This document shows positions 1-9,207 of a stretch of 64,000 bases of DNA, piece by piece (the first letter of the stretch is position 1; each line of letters opens with the position of its first letter). The notes beneath the pieces are model-generated. The model had not been told where the DNA came from and searched no databases. It was given only the letters and a program-made list of their open reading frames with translations. This stretch comes from Halorubrum sp. PV6. Lineage in GTDB: Archaea > Halobacteriota > Halobacteria > Halobacteriales > Haloferacaceae. Where the stretch lies: assembly GCF_003990725.2 (NCBI RefSeq), contig NZ_CP030064.1:248001-312000 (forward strand). Direction: 5' to 3'. A program made the position numbers and the translations under genes.

Positions 1-2
1 TC

Positions 3-2087
3 GAGCCGAAGTACGAGCGGGCGCTCACCCGCCTGATCGACGCGAGCGCGGCGGCGCGGCGCCGGATCGACTACCACGCGCTGCGGGACCTCAGACTGCT
101 CGGCGACGTGACGCCGCTCGCCTTGGACGACCGGATCGAGGTGGCCGACGTCGGCGACGAGCGCGAACTGGTCGTCCACACCGAGACGTTCGCGCCCCTC
201 GAAACCGGCATCGACGCCGACGCCGAGCACGTCGAGCGGGTCGCCGCAGAGCGGCTCGCCCGGTACGCGGTCGACTTCGCGGGCCTGTCCGTCGACGTGG
301 TCGTCGCTCGCGAGCGGCTCCTCGGCTCGGACGCGTTCGAGACGAAGTACGCCGTCCGGGAGCCGGACCTCCTCCCCGGCGACGAGGCGCTGATAGCGGA
401 GTGTAAAGAGCGGATCTGGGAGACGACCGTCAACGGCGTCGTCGACGACCGCGAGGCGTTCGTCGCCGAACACGCCCGCCGGTTCCTCTCTCGACGGCTC
501 ACGGCGCGTAACACTCGCGCGTGGCTCGGCGCGGCGGCCCACCGCGTCCGCTCCGCGCTGGCCGACCGGGGCCTCGCCGTCCCGCCGGTCGACTCGCGGT
601 ACGCCCGCGATCGGCTCGACGACCTGGCGTACTACGTCCTCCGCGACTTCGTCGGCGAGGGCATCCTGACGGTGCCGATCCGCGACCCGAACTTAGAGGA
701 CGTCGAGGCCAACCGCGTCGGCGAGCGCGTGAAGGTCGTCCCTCGGCCGTCCATCGTGGCGCACGGCGACGGCGACGCGCCGACTCCGGACGCGGGCACC
801 CGCGTCCCGACGAACCTCGCGTTCGAGGACGAGACCGCGTTCGTCAACGTCGTCACCGGGCTGGCGGCCCGCGACGGCACCGAACTCAACGCGTCGACGC
901 CGTCGGCGAAGGTGAACCTCGACGTCGACGGCGTCGACGAGACGATCCGGTGTGCGGTCGCGCTCCCGGTCATCTCGGAGGGCGGCCCACACGTCTCGAT
1001 CCGCAAGCAGAGTGCGGACGCCTTGACGCCCGTCGACCTCATCGACCGCGGGACGCTCGGTCCCGACCTGGTCACGCTCCTGTGGCTGCTGTACGAACGC
1101 CGGGGCGTCGTCCTCTTCGCCGGGCCGACCGGCGTGGGGAAGACGACCCTGCTCAACGCCCACACCCCCTTCATCCCGTTCGACGACCGCCCCGTCTCGA
1201 TCGACGAGGGGTCCCGCGAGGTCCGGCTCCCGCACGAGACCGGCGTGTCGCTCACGACGCGCGACCACGAGGACGCGTACAAGGCCGTGAGCATGTCCGA
1301 ACTGATGGCCGAGGCGAACTACTTGAACCCCGACGTGGAGGTGATAGCCGAGATCAACACGCCCGCGAGCTTCGAGACCTTTGCGGAGACGCTCAACACC
1401 GGCCACGGCGTGATCGGGACCACTCACGCCGAAGACGTGGAGGCGCTCGTCAACCGGGTCATCGAGCGCGGGGTCCCGGCGTACCTCTTGCGAGAGGTCG
1501 ACGTGGTCGTCTTCCCCCAGCAGGTCGACGGCGAGCGCTACGTCTCGCGGGCGGTCGAACTGCTCTCCGAGGCGGAGTACGACGCCCTCGACCCCGAGGC
1601 GAAGCGCAGTCCGACGGGGAACCCCAGACACGGCGGCGCCGGCGTCATTGAAAAGGGAGCGGAACCCGTCTACTACAACACCATCGCGTGGCGCGACCCC
1701 GACGGCGCGTTCCGGTTTCCGGGTGCACCGGGCCGGTCCGACGCCGGCGGCGCCGGGTCCCCCTCCCGCGGCGCTTCGAGCGCTTCGAGCGCGTCGCGCG
1801 ACGACCGCCGCCTCCACGCCCTCGCCCGTATCGCCGATCACACCGACCGCGACCGCGCCGCCGTCGAGGCCGAGTTCGCGTCCAAGCGCCGGTACGTCGA
1901 GTACCTCGCGCGCGAGGGGGTCGACGACTTCGACGCGCTGTTCGAGTTCCTTGCGGACCTCCGGACCGACGAGGCCGCCACGGTCGAGCGCGCCGCCCGC
2001 ACGATGGGCGGCGGGGGCGCCGGCGGTTCGACGGCGCGAGAGCCGACGCCCGAAACCGAGCCCGCGACCGGGGAGGACCGCCCGTGA
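3..2087 (+). CDS. Type II/IV secretion (type IV pilus) ATPase, 5' partial
   Basis: The frame is open from the window edge, so the true start lies upstream. The protein is a hexameric secretion ATPase of the GspE/VirB11/PilB superfamily that powers pilin assembly at the cytoplasmic membrane. Walker A (GPTGVGKTTL) is encoded at about 1122-1151 and the Walker B-like DVEVIAEIN just after 1332, with GHGVIGTTHAEDVEALVNR at about 1401-1455 matching the His-box region. An Ala/Gly/Thr-rich acidic tail follows. The stop overlaps the next gene's GTG (GTGA), so the two are translationally coupled. ATPase plus platform is the usual haloarchaeal pilB-pilC pair. Pilus rather than archaellum is inferred from the TadC-type partner and the lack of fla/arl genes nearby. 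Confidence 0.9.
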   Translation, partial: EPKYERALTRLIDASAAARRRIDYHALRDLRLLGDVTPLALDDRIEVADVGDERELVVHTETFAPLETGIDADAEHVERVAAERLARYAVDFAGLSVDVVVARERLLGSDAFETKYAVREPDLLPGDEALIAECKERIWETTVNGVVDDREAFVAEHARRFLSRRLTARNTRAWLGAAAHRVRSALADRGLAVPPVDSRYARDRLDDLAYYVLRDFVGEGILTVPIRDPNLEDVEANRVGERVKVVPRPSIVAHGDGDAPTPDAGTRVPTNLAFEDETAFVNVVTGLAARDGTELNASTPSAKVNLDVDGVDETIRCAVALPVISEGGPHVSIRKQSADALTPVDLIDRGTLGPDLVTLLWLLYERRGVVLFAGPTGVGKTTLLNAHTPFIPFDDRPVSIDEGSREVRLPHETGVSLTTRDHEDAYKAVSMSELMAEANYLNPDVEVIAEINTPASFETFAETLNTGHGVIGTTHAEDVEALVNRVIERGVPAYLLREVDVVVFPQQVDGERYVSRAVELLSEAEYDALDPEAKRSPTGNPRHGGAGVIEKGAEPVYYNTIAWRDPDGAFRFPGAPGRSDAGGAGSPSRGASSASSASRDDRRLHALARIADHTDRDRAAVEAEFASKRRYVEYLAREGVDDFDALFEFLADLRTDEAATVERAARTMGGGGAGGSTAREPTPETEPATGEDRP

Positions 2088-4069
2088 CCGACTCGTCGCT
2101 CGGGCGCGCGGACGCCGGCGAGTCGCCGGGACGCGGCCGCGCGCTCGACGCCGCCGAGACCGACGGGTTCACCCGTGCCGCCGACGCCTCGGTGGTCGAC
2201 CGCGTGCTGTACGCCCTGTTCGCGCGGCACGCGAGCGACCGCCGGCACGACGCCGACCGGAAGCGCTACCGCGGCACCGCCCTCGACACGGGGTTCGAGA
2301 CCTACCTGTCGCGCGTGTACGGGCTCTCGTGGCTCGTCTGTCTCGTCGTCATCCTCCCGACGCTCCTCGTCGCCGCGTCGAGCGCCCCGAGCCTGCTCGC
2401 GGCGGCCGACGCCCGCCTCGGCGCGCGCGTGCCGGTCCCGTTCGGGTCGCTGTCGGCCGACCGCGTGGCGGTCGTCGTCGCCGGCGTCGCCGGGTTCCTC
2501 GCGAAGCGCGCGACGGTGCGGCTCGGCGGGCTCCACCTCCGGTGGCTCACCGTGACGCGCCGGACCGACATCGAGCGGACGCTCCCGCCCGCGGTCCGGT
2601 ACCTCGAACTGCTCGCGGCCGGGAGCGACGGCCCCCGAGAGATGGTCGCGAAGGCGGCCGCCGCCGACGCGTACGGCGCGACCGCCACCTCGCTCCGGAA
2701 GGCGCTCAACGCCGCGCGGCTCGCCGGGAGCCTCGACGAGGGGCTGCGCCGGGTCGCCCGCGACACCCCCTCGCGAGAGCTGCTCGCGCCGTTCCTGCTC
2801 AAGTTCCGCAAGCACGCGGCGACCGGCGACGCGGCGCTCGCGGAGTACCTCCGGACGGAGCGGCGGATGCTGGCTCACCGGCAGGACCGCGCTCGCAAGC
2901 GCGCCCGCCGGTTCCTCGAACTCCTCACCGAACTGTTCGTCGTCGTGTTGGTGTTGCCGGCGCTGCTCGTCATCGCCGCCACCGCGCTCACCGTCGTCGT
3001 CCCCGAGCTGCTCCCGCCGGTCGACACGCCGGTCGGGGTGGTGCCGACGCGGGCGGTCGTCCTCTACGGGGCCGTCTGCTTCCTCGTCGTCATCGGGCTC
3101 CTCGGCGCGGTCGCGGTCGGCACGCTCCGTCCCCCGAGCCAGCGCGCGAGCTACGACCTGCCGGCGACGCCCCGCGCTGTCGTCGCCTCCGCGGGGCGGA
3201 ACCCGGCGAGCGCGGCGGTGGTCTCGCTCCCGCCCGCCGCGCTGCTCGCCGTCGCGCTCGCGTTCGCCGGCTACACGCTCGTCAACGTGGGGCTCTTATC
3301 GTACGCCGCCTTCGCGGTCCCCGTCGGTGCGGTCGCCGGGAGACGCACCCGGATCGACGACGCGAAGGACCGCGAACTGGCGGACTTCGTCCACGCCGTC
3401 TCGGGTCACGTCGCGCAGGGCCGTCCCTTCCCGGCCGCCGTCGAGGCGGTCGCGCGCGACGCGGACCTCGGCGTGCTCGACGACGACGTGGCGGACCTCG
3501 CGTTCGCGCTCCGGTCGACGACCGCGACGGGAGACGCGACGCGAGCGGAGCAGGCCGCCGCGACGACGGGCTCGGTCGACGTTCGCGCGGCCGCCATCGA
3601 CCGGTTCGTCGAGCGCGTCGGCACCCCGCTCGCCGAGGGGACGCTCGACCTCGTCACCGACGCGTTAGACGCCGGTAGCGACGCGGACGCGGTGTTCGAG
3701 ACGCTCCGGATCGAGGTCGGGCGACTCTACAGCGAGCAGCGCGCGCTCCGCTCGTCGATGCACCCGTACGTCGCGGTCGGCTGGGCGGCGGCCGCGCTGG
3801 TCGCGGGGGTCGTCGCCGTCGTCAACACGCAGGTGATAGACACCGCGCGGCTCGCCGCGCTCGCCGGCGCGACGGACCTTGTGGCCGAACCGGAGACGGT
3901 GCTGCCGGAGTTAGAGCGGTTCCGCCTGTACGTCGTCACGCAGGCCACGATGCTCGCCTCCGGGTGGTTCGCCGGCACCGCCTCTCGCGGGCGGTACCAG
4001 GCGCTCTTCCACTCCGGCCTGCTCGTCGCGCTCTGTTACGCCGTCTTCACGGCCGGCGGGCTGCTCTGA
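2084..4069 (+). CDS. Type II secretion system F / TadC-like pilus platform membrane protein
   Basis: 661 residues if started at the GTG overlapping the ATPase stop. The same frame is open further upstream, but that stretch lies inside the ATPase gene and is rejected. It is the inner-membrane platform on which the pilus ATPase acts. Two T2SF repeats are visible: one around the hydrophobic segments near 2320-2400 and 2930-3130, the second around 3240-3330 and 3770-4060. Hydrophobic helices such as LVCLVVILPTLLVAASS and LFVVVLVLPALLVIAATAL alternate with charged cytoplasmic loops. The long size (two fused T2SF halves) is typical of haloarchaeal PilC. No prepilin gene lies in the window, so the cargo is unknown. 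Confidence 0.88.
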   Translation: MTDSSLGRADAGESPGRGRALDAAETDGFTRAADASVVDRVLYALFARHASDRRHDADRKRYRGTALDTGFETYLSRVYGLSWLVCLVVILPTLLVAASSAPSLLAAADARLGARVPVPFGSLSADRVAVVVAGVAGFLAKRATVRLGGLHLRWLTVTRRTDIERTLPPAVRYLELLAAGSDGPREMVAKAAAADAYGATATSLRKALNAARLAGSLDEGLRRVARDTPSRELLAPFLLKFRKHAATGDAALAEYLRTERRMLAHRQDRARKRARRFLELLTELFVVVLVLPALLVIAATALTVVVPELLPPVDTPVGVVPTRAVVLYGAVCFLVVIGLLGAVAVGTLRPPSQRASYDLPATPRAVVASAGRNPASAAVVSLPPAALLAVALAFAGYTLVNVGLLSYAAFAVPVGAVAGRRTRIDDAKDRELADFVHAVSGHVAQGRPFPAAVEAVARDADLGVLDDDVADLAFALRSTTATGDATRAEQAAATTGSVDVRAAAIDRFVERVGTPLAEGTLDLVTDALDAGSDADAVFETLRIEVGRLYSEQRALRSSMHPYVAVGWAAAALVAGVVAVVNTQVIDTARLAALAGATDLVAEPETVLPELERFRLYVVTQATMLASGWFAGTASRGRYQALFHSGLLVALCYAVFTAGGLL

Positions 4070-4136
4070 TCGGCTTCGCAAACGATCGTCGGGGCTCTCC
4101 GAGTCGCGACCGACCTCCCTACCCCCTCGCGACCGA

Positions 4137-4268
4137 TCACCCGCGCATCAGCCGGAGTACCTCGTCGACGACCTCCGGTTCGACGGCCGCGACGTACCGG
4201 CTTCCCGGCGTCAACGCCGTGTCCGGCTTCGAGATCCGGTTGCCGTCCTCGCCTCCGATGCCGATCGA
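4137..4268 (-). pseudogene. Possible C-terminal relic of a TrkA-C-like or similar domain
   Basis: On the minus strand a 43-codon open stretch ends in TGA at 4137-4139 and is closed upstream by an in-frame TAA at 4269-4271. It has no usable start; the only Met is three residues from the end. Its product reads naturally (IGGEDGNRISKPDTALTPGS, then RYVAAVEPEVVDEVLRLMRG), with haloarchaeal residue bias and a pattern like the last strand and helix of RCK-C/TrkA-C domains. I infer a 3' fragment left by deletion. Coding-like bias could also be chance in GC-rich DNA. Confidence 0.35.
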
Positions 4269-4285
4269 TTAAAGTGAACTTGTGC

Positions 4286-4305
4286 TAACCAACCGCTAGT
4301 GGTTA
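4286..4305. promoter_or_regulatory. Inverted repeat upstream of the cobalamin operon
   Basis: TAACCA (4286-4291) and TGGTTA (4300-4305) form a perfect 6-bp inverted repeat with an 8-nt spacer. It lies in the only AT-richer patch of the 294-bp gap and about 60 nt before the cobT start. The position suits an operator or promoter element for the nine-gene operon; the binding protein is unknown. The rest of the gap 4070-4363 holds the gene relic and nothing else I can recognise. Confidence 0.35.
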
Positions 4306-4363
4306 TCATCGACGCGGACGCCGACAGACGGGCTCGACGGACGCCGCGGTCCGGGGGCGTCGC

Positions 4364-5443
4364 GTGACCGACGCGACGCTCGCGGTCGTCGCCGGCGCGA
4401 CCGAGACGGCCGCCATCGAGGGCATAAGCGCCGCGGGCGCCGATCCGACGCTCCGCCGACACACGCCGAGCGCGGACCTCGAAATCGTCGCCGACGGCCG
4501 GCCCGGCGCCGACTCGCCCGTCCCGGTCAGCCCGTCCGGCTGTCCGACGCCGGCGGTCGTCACCCGCGCGGTCCGAGAACTCTCCGAAATACGCTTCGTC
4601 GGCGTCGCCGCCGGACTCGCCGTCCCGACCGCACCGGCCTCGGCGCCGACGCTCGACGCGAACGCGACCCCCGGCGGCGACGTCCGGACGGCGGAGCCGG
4701 TCCCCGACGCGGAAACCGTCTTCGAGCGCGGCCGCGAACTGGCCGGGCGAATCGGAGCCGACTCGGCCGCCGGCGACGCCCCCGGCGAACTCCTCGTCGG
4801 CGAGACGATTCCCGGCGGGACGACGACCGCGCTCGGCGTCCTGACCGCGCTCGGCGAGCGCCCGGTCGTCTCCTCGTCGCTGGCGGCGAACCCCGTCGCG
4901 CGGAAGCGGGCGGTCGTCGAGGAGGGGCTGGCCGCGAGCGGGCTCGCGCCCGGCGACGCGGCCGGCGACCCGGTCGAGGCGATCCGGCTGATGGGCGACC
5001 CCGTGCTCGCCGCGGCCGCGGGCCTCGTCGTCGGCGCCGTCGACCGCGGCGTCGACGTGACCCTCGCCGGGGGCACCCAGCTGGCGACGGTCGCCGCGCT
5101 GGCGCGCCACGCGGGCGTCGACCGGCGGCTCCCGCTGGCGACGACGACGTTCGTCGCCGACGATCCGACCGCCGACGTCGCGCGCCTCGCCGACGACCTG
5201 GACCTGGCGCTGACCGCGACCGATCCCGCCTTCGACGCGAGCGACCACCCGGCGATGCGGGCGTACGCCCGCGGCGAGGCGAAGGAGGGCGTCGGGATGG
5301 GCGGCGCGCTGGCGCTCGGCGACCGCGCGGGGGTCTCGAACGCCGCCCTGCGCGAGCGCGTCGCCGCGATCACCGACCGACTGCTCGCCGAACGCGGCGA
5401 CGAGCGAACCGCGGCGGACGCGGCGAGGGGTGACGCCCCGTGA
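4364..5443 (+). CDS. cobT: Archaeal CobT-like nicotinate-nucleotide:dimethylbenzimidazole phosphoribosyltransferase
   Basis: 359 residues from a GTG start. It belongs to the archaeal family formerly called UPF0284 (TIGR00303 type), assigned to activation of the lower-ligand base as alpha-ribazole phosphate. Family-like stretches include the glycine-rich [38 protein letters not shown] and [16 protein letters not shown] near the C terminus. It opens the cobalamin operon, and its stop overlaps the GTG of cbiA. Biochemical support for this archaeal family is thinner than for bacterial CobT, so the exact base used is not predictable here. Confidence 0.85.
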   Translation: MTDATLAVVAGATETAAIEGISAAGADPTLRRHTPSADLEIVADGRPGADSPVPVSPSGCPTPAVVTRAVRELSEIRFVGVAAGLAVPTAPASAPTLDANATPGGDVRTAEPVPDAETVFERGRELAGRIGADSAAGDAPGELLVGETIPGGTTTALGVLTALGERPVVSSSLAANPVARKRAVVEEGLAASGLAPGDAAGDPVEAIRLMGDPVLAAAAGLVVGAVDRGVDVTLAGGTQLATVAALARHAGVDRRLPLATTTFVADDPTADVARLADDLDLALTATDPAFDASDHPAMRAYARGEAKEGVGMGGALALGDRAGVSNAALRERVAAITDRLLAERGDERTAADAARGDAP

Positions 5444-6750
5444 AGGGGGTCGTCCTCGGCGGGGTGCGCTCCGGGGTCGGCAAGACCGTCGCGACGCTCG
5501 CGGCGATCCGCGCGCTCGACGGCGCCGGGCGCGCAGTTCAGCCCGCGAAGGCCGGGCCCGACTTCATCGACCCGAGCCACCACGAACGCGTCGCGGGGCG
5601 CCCCTCGCGAACGCTCGACCTGTGGCTGCAGGGGGCGGACGGGCTCCGCCGGAACTACGCCCGCGGCGAGGGCGACGTCTGCGTCGTCGAGGGCGTGATG
5701 GGGCTGTACGACGGCGACGGGTCGAGCACGGCGGCGGTCGCCGAGGCGCTCGATCTGCCGGTCGTGCTCGTCGTCGACGCGAGCGCGGGCATGGAGAGCG
5801 TCGCCGCGACCGCGCTCGGCTTCCGGGCGTACGCGGAGCGCGCCGGCCGCGACGTCGACGTCGCCGGCGTGATCGCTCAGCGCGCGCACGGCGGCCGCCA
5901 CGAGGACGGGATCCGCGACGCGCTCCCGGACGAACTGGCCTACGTCGGTCGGATCCCGCCGAACGACGAGCTCTCCGTCCCCGAGCGCCACCTCGGGCTC
6001 CACATGGGCGCGGAGTCGCCGGTGCCCGAGGACGCCCTCGACGCGGCCGCCGAGGGGCTCCGAACCGAGCGCCTGCTCGACATCGCGCGCGAGCCGACCG
6101 GCGTCCCCGAGCCGACCGAACGGGCGGAGCCGACCGGCGACGACCGCCCCCGCGTCGCGGTCGCCCGCGACGACGCCTTCCGGTTCCTGTATCCCGCGAC
6201 CGTCGAGCGCCTGCGCGAGCGCGCGGTCGTCGAGCCGTTCGCGCCGACCGCGGGCGACCCGCTCCCGCCCTCTGACGGCGTCTATCTCCCCGGCGGCTAT
6301 CCGGAACTCCACGCCGCCGACCTCGCTCGGGGCCCGGCGCTCGACGACCTCGCAGCCGCGGCCGCCGAGGGCGTCCCGGTCCTCGGCGAGTGCGGCGGGC
6401 TGATGGCGCTCGCCGAGTCGCTGACGACCGCCGAGGGCGAGACGCACGCGATGGCTGGCGTCCTGCCGGCCGACGTGCGCATGCGCGACCGGTACCAGGC
6501 GCTCGATCACGTCGAACTGCGGGCGCGGCGGGACGCCCCGACTGCTGTGACGGGCGAGACCCTGCGGGGTCACGAGTTCCACTACTCGACCACGGATGTC
6601 GCCAGCGACGCGCGGTTCGCCTTCGACGTGGAGCGGGGGACCGGGATCGACGGCGACCGCGAGGGACTGATCGAACACCGAACGCTCGGAACGTACTGTC
6701 ACGTCCACCCGGAGAGCGGGGCGTTCGACGCGTTCCTCGACGGGCTGTGA
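5440..6750 (+). CDS. cbiA: Cobyrinate a,c-diamide synthase
   Basis: 436 residues; the GTG start overlaps the cobT stop. The enzyme amidates the a and c side chains of (co)byrinate using glutamine and ATP. The N-terminal P-loop amidoligase domain starts with [10 protein letters not shown], then [12 protein letters not shown] and [11 protein letters not shown], all typical of CbiA/CobB. The C-terminal class I glutaminase-like domain has the nucleophile motif GECGGLMAL (Cys at about nt 6391) and the late GHEFHYS and CHVHPES motifs. The length is normal for the family. It is coupled downstream to cbiB by another GTGA overlap. Confidence 0.93.
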   Translation: MKGVVLGGVRSGVGKTVATLAAIRALDGAGRAVQPAKAGPDFIDPSHHERVAGRPSRTLDLWLQGADGLRRNYARGEGDVCVVEGVMGLYDGDGSSTAAVAEALDLPVVLVVDASAGMESVAATALGFRAYAERAGRDVDVAGVIAQRAHGGRHEDGIRDALPDELAYVGRIPPNDELSVPERHLGLHMGAESPVPEDALDAAAEGLRTERLLDIAREPTGVPEPTERAEPTGDDRPRVAVARDDAFRFLYPATVERLRERAVVEPFAPTAGDPLPPSDGVYLPGGYPELHAADLARGPALDDLAAAAAEGVPVLGECGGLMALAESLTTAEGETHAMAGVLPADVRMRDRYQALDHVELRARRDAPTAVTGETLRGHEFHYSTTDVASDARFAFDVERGTGIDGDREGLIEHRTLGTYCHVHPESGAFDAFLDGL

Positions 6751-7781
6751 CGACGATGGCGACCGGACCCCTGCTCGTCGCGCTGGCGCTCGCCGTCGCC
6801 CTCGACGCCGCGTTCGCGGAGCCGCCGACGCGGGTCCACCCCGTCGCCCTGTTCGGGTCGGTCGTCGGGCGCTTCGACCGGCCCTGGGCGCACCCGCGAG
6901 CCGTCGGCGTCGCGGTCGCGGGCGGACTCCCGCTCGCCGCCGCGGCGCTCGCGGGCGGGGTCGTCGCGGCCGCCGCGCTGTGCTCCACCGCGCTCGCCGC
7001 CCTCGTCGCGGGCGCGATCCTTTTTATATCCGTCAGCCTCCGGCTGCTCCTCTCGACGACGGCCGAGGTCGTCGAACTGAGCGAGACCGACCTCGCCGCC
7101 GCCCGAGAGGCGCTGCGCGCGCTCGCCGGCCGAGACGCGACCGACCTCTCGCCGGGGCAAGTCCGGAGCGCGGCGGTCGAGAGCGCGGCCGAGAACCTCG
7201 CCGACGGCTTCGTCGCGCCGCTTGCCGGGTTCGTCCTCGGCGCGACGCTCGGCGTCGCTCTCGGCGGCTCCGGCGGGTCCCTCCCGCTCGCCGCCGGGGT
7301 CGCCGGCGCGGCGTGGGTCAAGGCCGTGAACACGCTCGACTCGATGCTCGGCTATCGCTCGACGCCGACCGGGTGGGCGAGCGCCCGGCTCGACGACGCC
7401 GCGATGCTCCTCCCGGCCCGCGCGACCGCCGGCTGTCTCGCGGTCGCCGCCGGGTCGTTCGGGGCTCCTCGCCGGGCCGCGGCGTGGGCGCGGGCGCCGT
7501 CGTCGCCGAACTCCGGGTGGCCCATGGCGACCGCGGCCGCCGCGCTCGACGTGCGGCTGGCCAAGCCCGGCCACTACGTCCTCAACCCGGCCGCGAACTT
7601 CCCAGAGGTCGCCGACGGGGAGCGAGCGGTCCGGCTCGTGGGCGTCGGCGGCGGGGTCGCGGTCGTCGTCGCGGTCGGGTGGCTGGTCGCGGTCGGGTGG
7701 CTGGTCGCGGTCGGGTGGCGCCCCCCGACCGGCCGGGCGCTCGCGACCGACGTACTAATCGGGGTGGCTGGATGGTCCTGA
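6747..7781 (+). CDS. cbiB: Adenosylcobinamide-phosphate synthase
   Basis: 344 residues from the GTG overlapping the cbiA stop; ATG at 6756 is the alternative. The same frame is open back to 6390, but that is inside cbiA. This integral membrane enzyme attaches aminopropanol phosphate to adenosylcobyrate. EPPTRVHPVALFGSVVGRFD at the N terminus, ESAAENLADGFVAPL, AWVKAVNTLDSMLGYRS and KPGHYVLNPA are CbiB hallmarks. An 18-bp unit encoding VAVGWL is tandemly repeated near 7667-7720 in the last membrane helix. The start of cobS overlaps the 3' end by 10 bp. Confidence 0.93.
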   Translation: MTTMATGPLLVALALAVALDAAFAEPPTRVHPVALFGSVVGRFDRPWAHPRAVGVAVAGGLPLAAAALAGGVVAAAALCSTALAALVAGAILFISVSLRLLLSTTAEVVELSETDLAAAREALRALAGRDATDLSPGQVRSAAVESAAENLADGFVAPLAGFVLGATLGVALGGSGGSLPLAAGVAGAAWVKAVNTLDSMLGYRSTPTGWASARLDDAAMLLPARATAGCLAVAAGSFGAPRRAAAWARAPSSPNSGWPMATAAAALDVRLAKPGHYVLNPAANFPEVADGERAVRLVGVGGGVAVVVAVGWLVAVGWLVAVGWRPPTGRALATDVLIGVAGWS

Positions 7782-8560
7782 CCGCGCTCCGCGGCGCGCT
7801 CGGCTTCCTCACCCGGCTCCCGGTCGGCCGCGACGAGGAGGCGTGGGCGGCGTTCGCTCGGTCGCCGTGGACGTTCCCCGTCGTCGGGTACCTCACCGGC
7901 GCCGTGGCCGCGGCACCGCTGCTCTTGGCCGGGCCGCCCGCCTCGGTGCCCGCCCCGACGGTCGCGCTCGGCTTCGTCGTCGCGGTGTACGCGATCACCG
8001 GCATCGGCCACCTCGACGGCGTCGCGGACCTCGGAGACGCGGCGGTCGTCCACGGGGACCGCGAGGCGCGCCGCGCGGTGTTGAAGGACTCGGCGCTCGG
8101 CGTCGGCGGGACGGTCGCGCTCGCGCTCGTCGTCCTCGGACTGGCGACCGGCGCGCTCGGGCTGCTCGAACGCGGCCTCGCCGCCGACGCCGGGCGCGTC
8201 CCCCTCGCCGCCCTCGGGCTGGTCGTCACCGCGGAGGTCGGCGCGAAGGCGGCGACCGCGACGCTCGTCTGCGTCGGCGACGCGCCGCACGAGGGGCTCG
8301 GCTCCGCGCTGACCGACGAGTCTGGCTTAAAGGCGCTCCCGGCGGTCGCCGCGCTGGCGGCGCCGGCCGTCCTCCTCCCGTGGCCGCGGGTCCTTCCGGG
8401 GGTCGCGGCGCTCGGGGCCGCGCTGGCGACGGCGGCGGTCGTCGCCGCCTGGTCCCGCCGGCGGCTCGGGGGCGTCTCCGGCGACGTGCTGGGCGCGACG
8501 ACGGAGCTGGCTCGCGTCGCCGCGCTCCACGCGGGGGTGATCGCATGGACGTGCTGCTGA
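7772..8560 (+). CDS. cobS: Adenosylcobinamide-GDP ribazoletransferase (cobalamin synthase)
   Basis: 262 residues from the ATG inside the end of cbiB; longer readings of this frame fall in cbiB and are rejected. It joins activated adenosylcobinamide to alpha-ribazole (phosphate) in the membrane. LTALRGALGFLTRLPVGRD at the start, the metal-binding GIGHLDGVADLGDA and VLKDSALGVGGTVAL are CobS signatures, and five or six hydrophobic helices follow. The late GVSGDVLGATTELARV matches the C-terminal motif. The gene ends inside cobY, which starts 16 bp earlier, so the loop-assembly genes are tightly coupled. Confidence 0.93.
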   Translation: MVLTALRGALGFLTRLPVGRDEEAWAAFARSPWTFPVVGYLTGAVAAAPLLLAGPPASVPAPTVALGFVVAVYAITGIGHLDGVADLGDAAVVHGDREARRAVLKDSALGVGGTVALALVVLGLATGALGLLERGLAADAGRVPLAALGLVVTAEVGAKAATATLVCVGDAPHEGLGSALTDESGLKALPAVAALAAPAVLLPWPRVLPGVAALGAALATAAVVAAWSRRRLGGVSGDVLGATTELARVAALHAGVIAWTCC

Positions 8561-9207
8561 TGTGCGGCGGTCGCGGCACTCGCCTCGACGGAACGACGGA
8601 AAAACCCCTCCGGACCGTCGCGGGGCGGCCGATGGTCGACCGGGTCCTCGACGCGCTCGCGGCGAGCCGGGCCGAGACGACCCACGCCGTCGTCTCGCCG
8701 CACGCGACGCGAACCCGAGCGCACCTCGCGGAGCGGGCCGAGGACGCCGCGTCGCTCTCGGTCGTCGACGCGCCCGGAAACGGGTACGTCGCCGACCTGC
8801 GGTACGCGCTGGACGCGATCGACACGGCCGGCGCGCCAGTCCTCACCGTCGCCGCCGACCTCCCGCTGTTGGACGGCGCGGCGGTGAACGCGGTCCTCGC
8901 GGCCGCCCGCGCCGCCGACGGCGACTCGCTGACGGTGTGCGTGCCGGCCGCGAGGAAGCGCGAACTGGGCGTCAGCGCGGACGCGACGACCGAGATGGGC
9001 GGCCGCGAGGTCGTCCCCGCCGGCATAAACGTCGTCGGTGGGAGTGCGGCGGACGGCGACGAGGGCGACGGCGAGCGAGACGCCGGCGGCGCCGTCCACC
9101 TCACCGACGACGCGCGCGTCGCCGTTAACGTCAACTACCCGTCGGACGTGCGTACCGCAGAGCGACTCCTGAGGGCCGACACGGCAGGAGGCGACACCGA
9201 CACATGA
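8545..9207 (+). CDS. cobY: GTP:adenosylcobinamide-phosphate guanylyltransferase, archaeal type
   Basis: 220 residues. CobY is the archaeal replacement for the CobU nucleotidyltransferase and makes AdoCbi-GDP. It belongs to the MobA-like nucleotidyltransferase fold: LLMCGGRGTRLDGTTEKPL is the GTP-binding loop, and VLTVAADLPLLDG holds the metal-binding Asp. No CobU-type kinase is present, as expected for archaea that salvage through CbiZ. A short acidic Gly/Asp insertion near 9050-9090 looks like a haloadaptive loop. The stop overlaps the cobD start (ATGA). Confidence 0.92.
   Translation: MDVLLMCGGRGTRLDGTTEKPLRTVAGRPMVDRVLDALAASRAETTHAVVSPHATRTRAHLAERAEDAASLSVVDAPGNGYVADLRYALDAIDTAGAPVLTVAADLPLLDGAAVNAVLAAARAADGDSLTVCVPAARKRELGVSADATTEMGGREVVPAGINVVGGSAADGDEGDGERDAGGAVHLTDDARVAVNVNYPSDVRTAERLLRADTAGGDTDT

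Noticed and set aside
693-1841. Long minus-strand frame opposite the pilus ATPase
   Set aside because: High GC leaves antisense frames open; its product is Arg-, Gly- and Val-rich without motifs, and the plus-strand frame carries clear ATPase signatures. The same reasoning was applied to many antisense frames across the window.
1688-2083. N-terminal extension of the TadC-like gene
   Set aside because: It lies inside the ATPase gene, is Arg-rich, and the GTGA overlap at 2084 gives a normal start.
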